DNA of 64,000 nucleotides from Corynespora cassiicola (lineage: Eukaryota; Ascomycota; Dothideomycetes; Pleosporales; Corynesporascaceae): positions 1 to 64,000 of the forward strand of contig JAEUWY010000009.1 of NCBI GenBank assembly GCA_022059125.1, given 5' to 3'. A model generated the notes under the pieces. That model was not told the DNA's origin, searched no databases, and saw nothing but the letters and a program-made list of their open reading frames with translations. The position numbers and the translations under genes were made by a program. Positions 23,184 through 34,932 of this stretch are shown piece after piece; within the stretch, counting starts at the first letter, position 1; each line of letters opens with the position of its first letter.

Positions 23184-23720
23184 ATGCTCACGCAGAATGA
23201 CTTGTTGGGTATCTTCCATCGACACCATATCAACACCATGGCTTATCTTCAATCTTTGCAGGACAAGCTTGGCTACCACTTTATCAACTCGAACTTGCTT
23301 GATGAGGCTTTCATCGCTGCAGGAGCTCCAGTGTCTCGAACTGACATCGAGGGACCGGTCCAAGGCAATAAGCGCCTTGCTCTCGTTGGTGATGCAGTGC
23401 TGCGGCTCTGTGTGCTAGATGAGTGGTATCCTGAGGGAGCTGACACGGGTAAGATCAAAATAGCAATGCTGAATACTGCTCATAAAGATACAGAAACCGG
23501 AGACAATCTCGTGGAGGATGTAGGAACAAATGAAAAACTGAAACAAATTGCAAATGAATGGAAGTTGGCTGATTTTCTCAAAGAAAACCCATGCCAACAG
23601 GGTGAAAAAACGAAGACCACTCTCGCCTCAACTGTGGAGGCAGTTATTGGAGCGGTATGGTACGACTCTCAAAAAGATATTGCCGCCGTTCAGGAGCTTA
23701 TAAAGAAGCTCAAGAACTAA
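23184..23720 (+). CDS. Small RNase III-like domain protein with altered catalytic residues
   Basis: Single exon, 178 residues; the start could instead be the Met at 23238 (MAYLQS), which fits the family's usual start better. The fold signature is clear: LGYHFINSNLLDEAF, NKRLALVGDAVLRL and STVEAVIGAVWYDS. In canonical RNase III the first motif reads ERLEFLGDA. Here the two glutamates are K and A while the aspartate remains. In the second motif (normally D-x-x-E-A) the aspartate is S and the glutamate is kept. There is no double-stranded RNA binding domain. It may bind RNA without cutting, or form part of a heterodimer; both are inference. It is far shorter than Dicer or Rnt1-type enzymes. Confidence 0.75.
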   Translation: MLTQNDLLGIFHRHHINTMAYLQSLQDKLGYHFINSNLLDEAFIAAGAPVSRTDIEGPVQGNKRLALVGDAVLRLCVLDEWYPEGADTGKIKIAMLNTAHKDTETGDNLVEDVGTNEKLKQIANEWKLADFLKENPCQQGEKTKTTLASTVEAVIGAVWYDSQKDIAAVQELIKKLKN

Positions 23721-25381
23721 GATGGCGCGTGATGAGAATGGGAACGTCGCATTCATTGGGTTTTCCAACATTATTCCATTTGTTACTAGTCAATCAATAA
23801 AAAGCATCTTCCGAAGAATACTAGACATTAGCGCCAGAAAAGATCATCCTCTGAAAGTGAATCCTTCCACACGAGTAGAATATGCACGAGTCAGACTATG
23901 CACTTTGCGCAAATCTGAATAATCTCATTGGTATCGGAGAATTTGAGAGTGATCATCTCACCTCACTACCCCGCATCACATGTGAATCAATGCGAAACTT
24001 GGTAATTGGCGTTCTTGATACGCAACGCTCCTCGCTTGAACGTCATTTCCGTGCTCACGAAGGGGTGACCTAAGAATGGGAGCAAAGCCAATCTGGAAGT
24101 CCTTGCCACTTCCATTGAGTGCATTCCTCGCTCTCAGCCTCGTTTTCTTATTGTATGAGACTTACTTGCGCAGGCATAATGAGGACGTTGTTGCTTTAAA
24201 TCAGAAAACTTGAATGTAAACGGAATGATTGTGGTGGGATGCTTCTGTGAGACATCGAGTCTATGGCTACGTGGCTGCTAGCTGGGCAGAAATGGCTGCT
24301 GAACGTAAGCCCTAAAAGGTAGCTTGCCCTCTCAAGAAGTTCGGTAGCGTTGACTCCAGCTTCTGCAGAAATTAACTTGTCACATAGAAGAACCTTGAAT
24401 CTTATCATCTTAGCTCATGTTGGCCCTGTAATGAGTGGCCTCGATTCGTGTCCTCTCCACACCACCACTCGACACGTCTGAAGCCGATACCATGGTATTT
24501 CATCTTCGAGAAAAGAAAGCGACTGATTATTCAATGGCTCTTGAAGTCGCAGCCAATGAGTCAAGTACACATACTCAAGGTTAGCTACGAACAGGAATCG
24601 GACACAGTGCAGCATCTCGCCACAACACCAGTTTCCAGGAAAAGATTGTCTGCCCATGGATTTCCACATCTCTTCGTTGTGGCTGATCGAGAGAATGACA
24701 TTGCGGAATGCTGGCATCTAGTATTAGCTGTGACGGACTGAAAGGCGACAGATATAACAACATTACCGTGATTCGTTTTGCAAGTCTACGCTGCACCACA
24801 TGTAGCTCTGTCAATGAAATATATATAAGTCTAAGCTAAGGCACAAAGACAGTGGCGTGATGGACAGGTCCATTTTGGACCTCCGCTTTGCGAGGGGGTT
24901 GGTGGGGCCATTACAGGGATAACCCCATGACGTAGCTTCCCAAATTAGCAACGAAATCTGCAAAACGACTTCAACGACGCCGATCAGTAATAGCTTGCTT
25001 GCCCGCGCTCCAAGGTGGAGAAAAGGAAACGGCTTTTGTATGTTCACGACAAGATTTCACCACGTTCACTAGAAGAACATTCGTTATGCAAATTCTAAAA
25101 GCGCCAACGGAATCAATCCTGTAGGCATCCCAAATCACTATTCCTTCCTCTCGTATCAGTGGCGGCAGCCGTAGGCGTGTATAACAGCCTATACAGACAG
25201 TGTAACTCTCTTAATCTACCTAATTTATCAATTCGGAACATTAGGGTTGCCTTTGCCTCCTAAGTTCCAAGAGCTACAACGGCTGTCGAAGCCTCTGTGT
25301 GCCAGTTCGTGTACATCCTAATACCTTGCACTCTTTTGATCTGTATTTTTATTCCACCCGGTAATTCTAACGCCTCCAGCG
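23721..25381. other. Intergenic, no supported gene
   Basis: Short open frames on both strands (for example minus 24415-24717) show no recognisable domain or splice pattern. Nothing is annotated. Confidence 0.45.
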
Positions 25382-25480
25382 CAAGGTCCGGGCCGGAATG
25401 CGCCAGCCGTCCTCCCTACTCTTGGTGGCGATTTGCCACCCCCTATGCACCTTGCGTTGCTTACTTTTATTATTATTATT

Positions 25481-25839
25481 ATGGATTATGTCCTCTGTAA
25501 GTATGCCCCCCGTATTTTTTGCTTCAAGTTTGATTGAATTTTGTACGAACACTGTCGCATAGATCTTAGATTGCCATTGGTACTATCGTAAGTGCGAGAA
25601 CCTCTTTCCCTACTGCGCGCAAACATTTCCTTCCAGAATTTCTCTCCCGTTTTAATACTAAATTCGCCTTCCCGACTCGTAAGCACATTCAATGCTCATG
25701 GACTGGTGTGACAGATAAGTTGGAGGAGAGGACATTGGCTTCCTTCGTTTCACTACTTGAGCTTTGTAATGCTCAGAGAAAAACCATAGATTCATTCATC
25801 TCCATTTTGAAGGCTGCTAAGAGAGAGCAGGCTTTGTGA
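25481..25839 (+). CDS. Possible small three-exon gene, unknown function
   Basis: ATG at 25481, then exons 25481-25496, 25570-25587 and 25637-25839 joined by GTAAGT donors give 78 residues. The last exon has a helical, leucine-rich look (SFVSLLELCNAQRKTIDSF). The 18 nt middle exon is suspicious. An identical mirror copy lies at 28486-28844 on the minus strand. I do not recognise a family. Confidence 0.25.
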
Positions 25840-25983
25840 GACAATCTACACACTAAGATCTTTCTATCGAAGAGTTTCTCAATCAAAAGACAGTAACGGA
25901 CTCCCCTCTCTGATTTTACGACCCTCTCTTTTTCAACGTCTCTTAACCTTCCCCATTATCTACACTGCACGCCTGCAGATTGT

Positions 25984-26451
25984 CTAACCAGTCGAGCAGC
26001 CATAACGCTGGATGATCTCGGACCTTGCACCGTTGAGCGTGCGGAAGTAGGCGTCGTCACCTCCTGCGCCCAAGACCCAGCTGCTGTCGATGAACCAACC
26101 ACCGGCATCGTTCCAAGCCTGAACATTGCTTCCGGCGTTTGCTATGGCTCCTGTTCAATCGGATTAGCTGATCTGTTACTTTACGTGACTGTTTTGGGTT
26201 GACTCACTCCCACGGAAAGAGTCGCGGAAGTTGTTGTTCAAATTCTCGGGGTTGGAGGAAGAATGGGTGCGACGGCGAGTCAGACCGAATTCTTGCCAGG
26301 TGCCAATGTTGGCAGCGTTGAAGTGGCACGCACGCTCTTCAAGGATGCTGATAGGCGCGGGGGTAACATCGGCAACAGGCTCAGCAGCAGGAGCTGCGGT
26401 GGATAGCATAGGAGCTGCGAGAGCGAGGAAAACGGTGAAGTACTTCATCAT
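25984..26451 (-). CDS. Small secreted protein, left palindrome copy
   Basis: Exons 26208-26451 and 25984-26150 with a GTGAGT intron give 136 residues. The N-terminus MMKYFTVFLALAAPMLSTAAP is a clear signal peptide, followed by a short acidic pro-like stretch and a charged RRRTHSSS segment. The mature part has two cysteines (ACHFNAAN near residue 47 and RYGCSTG at the end) and WNDAGGW. It is identical to the copy at 27874-28341. A TATA-like TATATAG lies at 26527-26533. Size, signal peptide and setting suggest a secreted effector candidate; the family is not recognised and function is unknown. Confidence 0.75.
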
Positions 26452-27791
26452 GTATTTGGGGCCGTTAGGAATTAGAGACGATGGAGTTGTAGCGATGATT
26501 CTTGATGTTGCAGTGAATCCCCTTCTCTATATACCTAGCTCCAGATTGATACCAAGACTCAGTATGGCGTGAACAATGTCGAAGTGCTGGGCAAGTCTTC
26601 CTCTATTCCGCTAGGATTACCAATACGAGAAACGACTTTGCATGGCGGACTTTTAAATTGAATCTTCAAAGCGTTTTTAAGCCAGCTTACTGGTCGGAAA
26701 GGTTAAGGATTCGTTATGAACTGGTATTGTGAACCGAATTGTACCCTACTAACAACTAAGACTCTGAAAGTCACTTCTAGCTCGGGAGTATTGTCGGGGG
26801 TTTGGAATCAAGCCTGCACCAAAGGAGTACTAGTGAGCATTCGTAAAACGGCTATATTTCTTGGCAAAGATCGTTCCGGCCGTACAGTAGTGCCCACCAA
26901 GTAGCCCCGCCTCCTCCTCGTAATTCCTTAATAACTAATCTTCATGTAGAAGGGACATTTTGAGAAGGAATATTGCTATGTTCCTATGGCATGTTCGCTA
27001 AGCATTCTTAGATACTTAGCATCCTTACAAAGCTTGGCACTGTAGACTTGATGCGTGATGTAAAATGCAACGGCCGTAACTACGTACTGGAGCATGGTGG
27101 AAAGCTTCGTGTAGAGCTTGTAGTTCAGAAATGAGTGATTTCACTTGTTAGACATTCCAGCGGGTACCGTGAGAAAAAGAATTGACTAATCTCCAATCAA
27201 AATGCAAGCTCCACACGAAGCTTTCCACCATGCTCCAGTACGTAGTTACGGCCGTTGCATTTTACATCACGCATCAAGTCTACAGTGCCAAGCTTTGTAA
27301 GGATGCTAAGTATCTAAGAATGCTTAGCGAACATGCCATAGGAACATAGCAATATTCCTTCTCAAAATGTCCCTTCTACATGAAGATTAGTTATTAAGGA
27401 ATTACGAGGAGGAGGCGGGGCTACTTGGTGGGCACTACTGTACGGCCGGAACGATCTTTGCCAAGAAATATAGCCGTTTTACGAATGCTCACTAGTACTC
27501 CTTTGGTGCAGGCTTGATTCCAAACCCCCGACAATACTCCCGAGCTAGAAGTGACTTTCAGAGTCTTAGTTGTTAGTAGGGTACAATTCGGTTCACAATA
27601 CCAGTTCATAACGAATCCTTAACCTTTCCGACCAGTAAGCTGGCTTAAAAACGCTTTGAAGATTCAATTTAAAAGTCCGCCATGCAAAGTCGTTTCTCGT
27701 ATTGGTAATCCTAGCGGAATAGAGGAAGACTTGCCCAGCACTTCGACATTGTTCACGCCATACTGAGTCTTGGTATCAATCTGGAGCTAGG

Positions 27792-27798
27792 TATATAG
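27792..27798 (+). promoter_or_regulatory. TATA-like box of the secreted protein gene
   Basis: TATATAG lies 76-82 bp upstream of the ATG at 27874; the mirror copy is at 26527-26533. Confidence 0.45.
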
Positions 27799-27873
27799 AG
27801 AAGGGGATTCACTGCAACATCAAGAATCATCGCTACAACTCCATCGTCTCTAATTCCTAACGGCCCCAAATAC

Positions 27874-28341
27874 ATGATGAAGTACTTCACCGTTTTCCTC
27901 GCTCTCGCAGCTCCTATGCTATCCACCGCAGCTCCTGCTGCTGAGCCTGTTGCCGATGTTACCCCCGCGCCTATCAGCATCCTTGAAGAGCGTGCGTGCC
28001 ACTTCAACGCTGCCAACATTGGCACCTGGCAAGAATTCGGTCTGACTCGCCGTCGCACCCATTCTTCCTCCAACCCCGAGAATTTGAACAACAACTTCCG
28101 CGACTCTTTCCGTGGGAGTGAGTCAACCCAAAACAGTCACGTAAAGTAACAGATCAGCTAATCCGATTGAACAGGAGCCATAGCAAACGCCGGAAGCAAT
28201 GTTCAGGCTTGGAACGATGCCGGTGGTTGGTTCATCGACAGCAGCTGGGTCTTGGGCGCAGGAGGTGACGACGCCTACTTCCGCACGCTCAACGGTGCAA
28301 GGTCCGAGATCATCCAGCGTTATGGCTGCTCGACTGGTTAG
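27874..28341 (+). CDS. Small secreted protein, right palindrome copy
   Basis: Exons 27874-28117 and 28175-28341 give 136 residues, identical to the copy at 25984-26451. The intron is GTGAGT...ACAG; an alternative AG three bases downstream would also keep frame. Transcription of the two copies diverges from the central loop. Whether both promoters act is unknown, but the upstream 660 bp is shared. No domain is recognised. Confidence 0.75.
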
Positions 28342-28485
28342 ACAATCTGCAGGCGTGCAGTGTAGATAATGGGGAAGGTTAAGAGACGTTGAAAAAGAGA
28401 GGGTCGTAAAATCAGAGAGGGGAGTCCGTTACTGTCTTTTGATTGAGAAACTCTTCGATAGAAAGATCTTAGTGTGTAGATTGTC

Positions 28486-28844
28486 TCACAAAGCCTGCTC
28501 TCTCTTAGCAGCCTTCAAAATGGAGATGAATGAATCTATGGTTTTTCTCTGAGCATTACAAAGCTCAAGTAGTGAAACGAAGGAAGCCAATGTCCTCTCC
28601 TCCAACTTATCTGTCACACCAGTCCATGAGCATTGAATGTGCTTACGAGTCGGGAAGGCGAATTTAGTATTAAAACGGGAGAGAAATTCTGGAAGGAAAT
28701 GTTTGCGCGCAGTAGGGAAAGAGGTTCTCGCACTTACGATAGTACCAATGGCAATCTAAGATCTATGCGACAGTGTTCGTACAAAATTCAATCAAACTTG
28801 AAGCAAAAAATACGGGGGGCATACTTACAGAGGACATAATCCAT
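28486..28844 (-). CDS. Possible small three-exon gene, mirror copy
   Basis: Mirror image of 25481-25839 with the same splice sites; the call rests on the same weak evidence. Confidence 0.25.
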
Positions 28845-30657
28845 AATAATAATAATAAAAGTAAGCAACGCAAGGTGCATAGGGGGTGGCAAATCGCCAC
28901 CAAGAGTAGGGAGGACGGCTGGCGCATTCCGGCCCGGACCTTGTCAAGGTAGGATGCGGTGTTTCTCGTTGCTTTGAGGCACGGAAAATAATGTTACTGT
29001 ACAGTAGCATCTGTAGATTGGGTGGAGCGGGATCGAGCCGCGAAGATATGCGAATCGGAACTAGGGTTCAGAAGCAGGACCGAGATGCATGCTCCAGAGC
29101 GGGAGCTAAAAACAGGCCTGCGCGGTGACGGTTTTTGGGTCAGCATTTGGCTACTTTTAGACGAGAGCCACCGAAAAATGCCGCTCAATATAGTAACGTG
29201 CGTCAGTTAGCACGTGATAACGCGCTAATCGGCGAGTCGGTGTGAAAGCAAAGAACCGCGGAGCTAGGCACCCATTATCTTTCATATTACTAACGATGTT
29301 GGATCCATTCAATAGTTCTTTAGCATCTGAGCACCATCTTGTCGATGAAGGCATATAAAAAATCCACTGAAGTTGACCGCAGCATAGGATGGAGCCTTGG
29401 TCGCAGCGAACCACCCGCTATAATCTGCATGTCGATATTTTCGCATAACCTCTGTGCCTTGTGAGACGCAACAAATGCAGTTCGCAACTACCTCGGACAC
29501 TATGTATCGCACCAAGAGCAGGCAACAAATGCGTCCGAAGTTACTCCGTGATTGCTCGTAAGAGAATGTTGGCAAGGCTAGCCTCATCCAGCGCCAAACC
29601 CCTACAGAGTAGATTCTGAGGGCTGGCTGGAATTCAGCGTACATCCTAGGGCTGCCATTCTCTTTACAGTCGCTGTCTCTGTAAGAGCCACGAGCTCGGC
29701 CTCTCCTTGTATCAGTCCAACTGGCGATGTTGGATCATCACACGTGTCTATATCAAACTCACAATCCTGCATCTTTACCTACTAGAATTTCCTCCGAGGT
29801 ACTAATTGGCAGCCGTAACCATTTTTCTACCGGTGCAAAAGCTAGAACGACAGCCAGAGCTGCATTTCGAGTGCTGCCTATCACTAGCTCTACATATCTT
29901 CTTTACCGCGACCGCTGGAATCCTTCAGAACTTGAATCAAAGCTTGCCTATTCTAGTCAACTGAGGCACATAGGTTACAGCCTCAAAGGTTCTTTATTTT
30001 TACACCAAGCAACGAACATTAACCTCATGTACCACCATATGAGCTGGAAAGCCATGTAGAAGATCAAATACCAACTTGAAATGATGTCGCTCGTAAATTA
30101 CAGTAGGACCCCATTCCAAATTAAGTCAACACCACTAATGACCTGAATCACTGTATAGAAAGAACCATTCCTGGAAAAAAAAGATTTCCGATACTGTTCT
30201 GCGGAGTTGGAAACTAGGTGGCAATTGCTACCTGGTGCCTGAATACCACAGAAGAGAAGGAATGTACCCTTGTACTGGCTATCAGACTCAGCCGGGGGAG
30301 GAAGAAGCTTACGTCCACACTGGACTTCCTGCTCTTGAAGAGCCTAGATGATGTGGGTCTTCAATAAACCTCCTAGAGCCAATTCCTCAGGGATACCGAG
30401 CTCACCGACCAATTCTTCCAGGCTCGGTAGCTTCTTTGGGTTGGTTAGAATATTACTGAAACCCGGCCTCACGCTTCTGGGCAATAATGAGTGTTTTGCC
30501 AGCGATATTCATGCCCTCAGCAGCTACTGTATTGCATACTATATGATTCTGGATACTAAACTCAGAAGGCTGTCCTGGTGGCAGCTTTCTAGTTCCGCCT
30601 GCCTTGTGCTTATCATTAGATTTTTAGGTACGAGTATTTCGAGTTATGCTTATGAAA

Positions 30658-31108
30658 TTAAGCAGGACATCCACCGCCATTGTAGTCCACGCACGTAGCT
30701 CTAACCATTTCGTTGGAGGGATTGAGGCCCCCAGCCCAGCTCCTGCATTGATCGTCGGTCCATGTACTACCCGTTATACACTACGTTAAGAGCACAGTCA
30801 GCGTTGCTGTGGCCACAGATAAGAGAGTAGAGGTGCCAGAAGTATTTAAGTAGGCGAGGATCAATCACGTACATAGTTATAATTTCCGGCCTCGTTGTGG
30901 CACAGCGTTCCGCCAGCTTGCTGGCAAGGATTGATTGCAACAATAACTGGAGCACCAGCATTACTGGTATCGTCAACTATGCAATAGCAGGAGAAAGAAC
31001 CTGCTACAAGAGGCGCGCTGTGCATTTATCAGTATCCTGTTGCCGTACTTTTAGCTAGAGAACGTACCAGGTTGCAATGCCCGCAAGGATAGCGATATTG
31101 GATTTCAT
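30658..31108 (-). CDS. Cysteine-rich small secreted protein, left copy
   Basis: Exons 31068-31108, 30873-31017 and 30658-30780 give 102 residues. The second intron ends CTTAACGTAG with a CTGAC branch-point-like sequence just before it. Start MKSNIAILAGIATC looks like a signal peptide. The mature region has CYC, then cysteines in PCQQAGG, TLCHNE, YNYCITG, DDQCRSW and TCVDYNGGGC. This spacing recalls ascomycete secreted effector-like proteins, but I cannot name the family. An identical copy is at 36319-36769. It is transcribed away from the 32015 gene, sharing a 0.9 kb divergent intergenic region with it. Confidence 0.7.
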
Positions 31109-31189
31109 GGTCCTTAGCGCTGAAGGAGTGGGATATGTGTACGACTTGAAATGAAAAGGTGTTAAGGCCAATAACAAGGCAACTGCAAG

Positions 31190-31196
31190 CTTTATA
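31190..31196 (-). promoter_or_regulatory. TATA-like box of the cysteine-rich secreted protein gene
   Basis: TATAAAG on the minus strand lies 82-88 bp upstream of the ATG at 31108; the mirror copy is at 36231-36237. Confidence 0.45.
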
Positions 31197-31882
31197 CGTG
31201 CACGCACGCACACACACTTTCTTGCCTTTCTAGTTCGGCTGCCCATGTTACTCTGGATCATTGCGTACGCAGCGTCGGCTTTTTGCCACCGAAATTACGG
31301 TTCTGGGCAGAGCAATTTTTTTGGTTTCTTACGCCGGAAACTACGATTCTAGGTAAAAGTAGGTTCGGCCCTTTGTTGATGTTGTTGCTCTTAGTCCCTT
31401 CGGGCATTTGGTCGGGCATTTGTCCAGGTTCTCTTGGCATGCAATTCCGACTCTTCCGGCTCTCAGCTTGACGCTAGCTTTTAGTTGAATGCAGTACCGC
31501 AGACTCCAAAAAAGCAAACCGTAAGAGAAGGGCAGGTCAGCTACTATAGCATGATTGTAGCAAGCAGCTAGACTTCCTGTAGCAATATGCGCATACAAAT
31601 CGTCTAGCAGAGACTGTCCGACTTTTCGCAAGGTTAATGTGGTTTATGGTTAGAGTGTTAACACCATCGCAGTGGTCTAGTAAAACAGTCCGTGAATTTA
31701 ACCTCACAGCAACACGACAAGACAAGTGTCAGCCCCCTCCGATATAAGCTGATATTCTGTATTCAGTTTAACGTAGTGCACAGATCGCTACTAAATCTGC
31801 TTATCTTGATCCTTGGGGTTAAGATTGACGTTGGTCCCTTATAATAGGACCGAGAAGAATGTGCTCCCTGCAAACCAAAGTG

Positions 31883-31889
31883 TATATAA
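31883..31889 (+). promoter_or_regulatory. TATA-like box upstream of the 32015 secreted protein gene
   Basis: TATATAA lies about 126-132 bp upstream of the ATG at 32015; the mirror copy is at 35538-35544. Confidence 0.4.
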
Positions 31890-32014
31890 CGGCAATCCAT
31901 TGTTCCACTCATTGTCGTCTACGGCCTCATATTCTGCTCTTGCAAAACTTCTAAAGAATTAGGCGCAGCCTTTATAGCATACTTGTTCCTTGCTGTCAGC
32001 GAACCACTCCCACC

Positions 32015-32495
32015 ATGCACTTCAAGATCAACGCCCTCATCTTTTTGACTGCCTCAATCCACTTGGTGGCTGGCCATCCTTCTGATCCGGTTACTGTGAA
32101 GGCAAACCATGCTATCGGTGGAAGACTGGCAGCAAGGCAGACGCAGTACAGCTGCCATACGGTGGCATCTAACGACCTTGGGGCATGTAACAACGCAATC
32201 ACCACCCTACGAGGGCTCGAAGCAAATGGATGCAACGTCTGGGGTGTGTTTTTCTCTTCCGATGTCTCTCTTTGCCCTTGCGTGTAATATACTGATCGTT
32301 ATTAGCTTGTATAACCTCCTGGGGCTCTTCTCTTGCTGCCTGCTCTGTAGCTGTAGGAGAAGCTGGTCTTAGTAAGTTATACCTACCCTGTTCCAAGGTT
32401 CTAATACTGATCTTCACTCAGACCCAATAGCTGATCTTTCCTGCCTTGGGGCCGTTATTACTTATGTAGATAGCTGTCAAAATTGTGGGCTATAG
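32015..32495 (+). CDS. Cysteine-rich small secreted protein, variant 1
   Basis: Exons 32015-32243, 32306-32371 and 32422-32495 give 122 residues. Signal peptide MHFKINALIFLTASIHLVAG is followed by a mature protein with eight cysteines: one in exon 1 at YSCHTV, then GACNN and NGCNV, and five in exons 2 and 3 (ACITSWG, AACSV, LSCLG, SCQNC). The palindrome arm ends at 32312, seven bases into exon 2. Exon 1 and intron 1 are therefore shared with the gene at 34933-35412, while the rest of exon 2 and exon 3 are private. Probably secreted; function is unknown. Confidence 0.75.
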
Positions 32496-34932
32496 TTACA
32501 TTTCCATAAGAAAAGCTTAATTACAAATCAGCAATTTGAATTGGCAGTAAACCTCTCCAAGATTGACTGAATATCCTACTATATCCAAATTTTTCGATGG
32601 CACGTACCAAAAAGCTACATTGCTGGAGGCTGCTCAGTTTTGCTGATTCTTAAGGTCCCAGTATCAATCTAGTCACCCATATAGAAAGTAGGTGATAGTA
32701 GTGATATCTTCTCACCTTCACTGTAAATATCGATCCAATCAAGGTCCAAATGTTAACTCCATATGATGCACCCAACAGTCAGGTGGACATAGATAGCGAG
32801 TAGTATTTTATGGACGCATGTGCTTGCGTGAGGTATGCTCGCAGGGACTGATCACGATCGCTGAATTACTCTGATATTCGCATTCACCTGATATGATGCA
32901 GTCAGATTCTTTTGTACGATGCCTGATATGATTGAGGAAGCGTTTCCACCGTTACCGGTTTAGGTTATCTTACAACTGAATCCCAATACCTACACTGATA
33001 GAATTGCTCACGTACAAGACCACACACAACACCGCAATTATGTTAGCCTTTTTCAAAAAATGTTCCGGTCAATGAACATCGCAGAAGAAGGGCCTCCGCT
33101 CCAGACATAAACCCGCTCACATAAAGGAACACCAATATTCCATTCTACAAAGAATAGCGAGCTTCAGTTCAACTAAAATTATTCTACAGAACATATCACA
33201 GGCATCAAATAATATAATTTATGCCTATATTTGGGTGCTTGTGACGGCAAAGAGCCGGGCTTCCCGTGAGACACTTTTTCGGAACACAGTTTGTGAACAT
33301 TCTTTTATCGTGATATTTCAGAAATGATGGTAGAAAAGGTCCAAAAGTTTCCATGGAAATATTAATTATTGCTTTGGTGAAACGTTAGCAGAGAGAGAGC
33401 CCTATATGCCCATAATATATGTTGACCTTCACGTGACTAGCATCGTTGTGGTATGTTTGCTTTTGGTATATGAAACCTACCATCCCACGCACTTCAAACA
33501 GACCCTAGTCCATGGAGGATATAAGTACAGAGCGGTAGTTATCTATAGCAATCAACTCAGTCTTCATTCTTCTTCCCCACACCCATACTTTAGAATATAT
33601 TTATTAGATTGATCAAAATCAGGTGTTCTTTGGTTAGCAAACCCTCTTAGAACTTCACCATCTCCGACCCATTCCTCAGAGATGTTGGGTTATTCAAGGG
33701 GCTACTTTTACAAAGGACGTGGCGGCGGTCAATAACATTATATCTTGCGGCGTATTAGAAGGGGCTCCTGTTTCCTCAATTCTATCTCTAAGTCAGATCT
33801 ACCTCTCATCATGTACATAATTTTTATGATAGTTAAATCAATGTTCACAGTCCTGACAGAAATTAACTTAGAAATTTATCAAATCAGGATGGCACGTTTG
33901 AACAGACTTTGGCAACAAAATTAAATGATAGATTCTGTCATGACTGGTTGTTAATAAGCAAGTTTAATTTTAAGAAATTCTCGTTACAAAGTATTCTGTG
34001 CAACTCTCTAGTGTTTTTTTCACTGTAGAATATGACGGCTGGCATGGAATTCTTTGTCGCGTTTTCGTGCGTCGAGAGTCCGAGGGGTACAGCCTTTCCT
34101 GCAGGCCCTGGAAGGCCACCGGCAGCGCCGGTGGCGGCAAAAGCAAGAGCGGTATTCATTGCGACGGCGAGATGTTCCCTTTCCTGGATCCGAATCTGGA
34201 TCTGGATGTTCTGGATTCCCTGGGTTCCCTGGATTCCTCAGATATTCTCCTCTTTTGAAACTCGACCTGTTTTTTTTGTGGAGGAACTGGGACTGTACTG
34301 TGGACTCACCCTTTGCCGTTTGTATATTCTCGCAGGATGTTGGGACGCGTTCCCTCATCTCTGGCTTGGGTGTCTTTGTTGAGCCTGCCATCCGTGGCTG
34401 GCACTCCCGTTGGGCGCGAGGCCTGCGACCTCGCGCCGCCCAGGGTTGAGCTATCGTCTTTTTCAACAGAAGACCTGGGTCCTCTGGTTTCGTTTTCGTC
34501 TCTGTGAGCCCCAAGCCTGTGGCGTGCTGTGGGTGGTACTATGGCTGTGCACGTGCCATCTCGGTCGCCCATACGCCTCTGGCATTCGTCGAGTGATTGG
34601 ATCGCTCGACATTGTATATTGTGTTTTCAAGCCGGGCAAAGTTTTATGGGCTTTCATTTCGTGATACTCCTATATTTTGTGTATCGTACAATTTACTAGC
34701 GAAGAATAAGCTCTAAAGAATTCACTGTGAGCTTGATCCATGCTGACAAGTTGTTAATGCGCGCCAACCACATATCGATTGCCTCTGAGAGTATCTTCCC
34801 AATTTCCATCAAAGTAGAAAGAAATCATTTGAATTCATCTGAAACTAAAGAGCCACCGCTGAACAGAAATTTGATTCTCGCATGCATGTTACGAAAATTG
34901 ATCTACTCAATGATGTTCCAACTCAAAAAATA
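32496..34932. other. Spacer of second palindrome, no recognised gene
   Basis: AT-rich from 32500 to about 33950. It turns GC-richer at 34050-34520, where overlapping open frames occur on both strands; these encode low-complexity P/G/R-rich sequence with no domain. I annotate no gene here. Confidence 0.4.

Larger units (their letters stand above)
25382..27119. repeat. Left arm of short-loop palindrome with secreted protein gene
   Basis: Paired positions with 27206-28943 sum to 54325. The 1738 bp arm begins with the terminal motif (CAAGGTCCGGGCC, then CGCCAGCC) and a perfect inverted pair GGTGGC (25424-25429) and GCCACC (25435-25440). The loop is only 86 bp (27120-27205). The only mismatch I saw is near the loop. 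Confidence 0.95.
27206..28943. repeat. Right arm of short-loop palindrome with secreted protein gene
   Basis: Reverse complement of 25382-27119. It ends with the reversed terminal motif (GGCCCGGACCTTG) at 28943, so the 3.56 kb palindrome is itself bounded by the same inverted termini as the NLR units. The adjoining palindrome starts at once at 28944. Confidence 0.95.
28944..32312. repeat. Left arm of second palindrome, two secreted protein genes
   Basis: Paired positions with 35115-38483 sum to 67427. The 3369 bp arms appear identical apart from a base near the inner edge (GTTATTAG here, GTTGTTAG there). The symmetry continues for 13 bases outwards into the terminal motifs at 28931-28943 and 38484-38496. 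Within the arm, 28944-30657 shows no convincing gene; short frames there have no recognisable domain. Confidence 0.95.

Noticed and set aside
246..28943. Helitron ends
   Set aside because: Helitrons lack terminal inverted repeats and have a hairpin just before CTRR. Here the hairpin is about 45 bp inside an inverted terminus, and no RepHel protein is present.
28944..30657. Open frames of about 85-115 codons in the outer part of the second palindrome arm
   Set aside because: They overlap on opposite strands, show no domain, and their conservation between arms is explained by the duplication itself.
33938..34572. Overlapping open frames on both strands in the spacer of the second palindrome
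   Set aside because: Low-complexity G/P/R-rich sequence with frames open on both strands and no domain or convincing splice sites.
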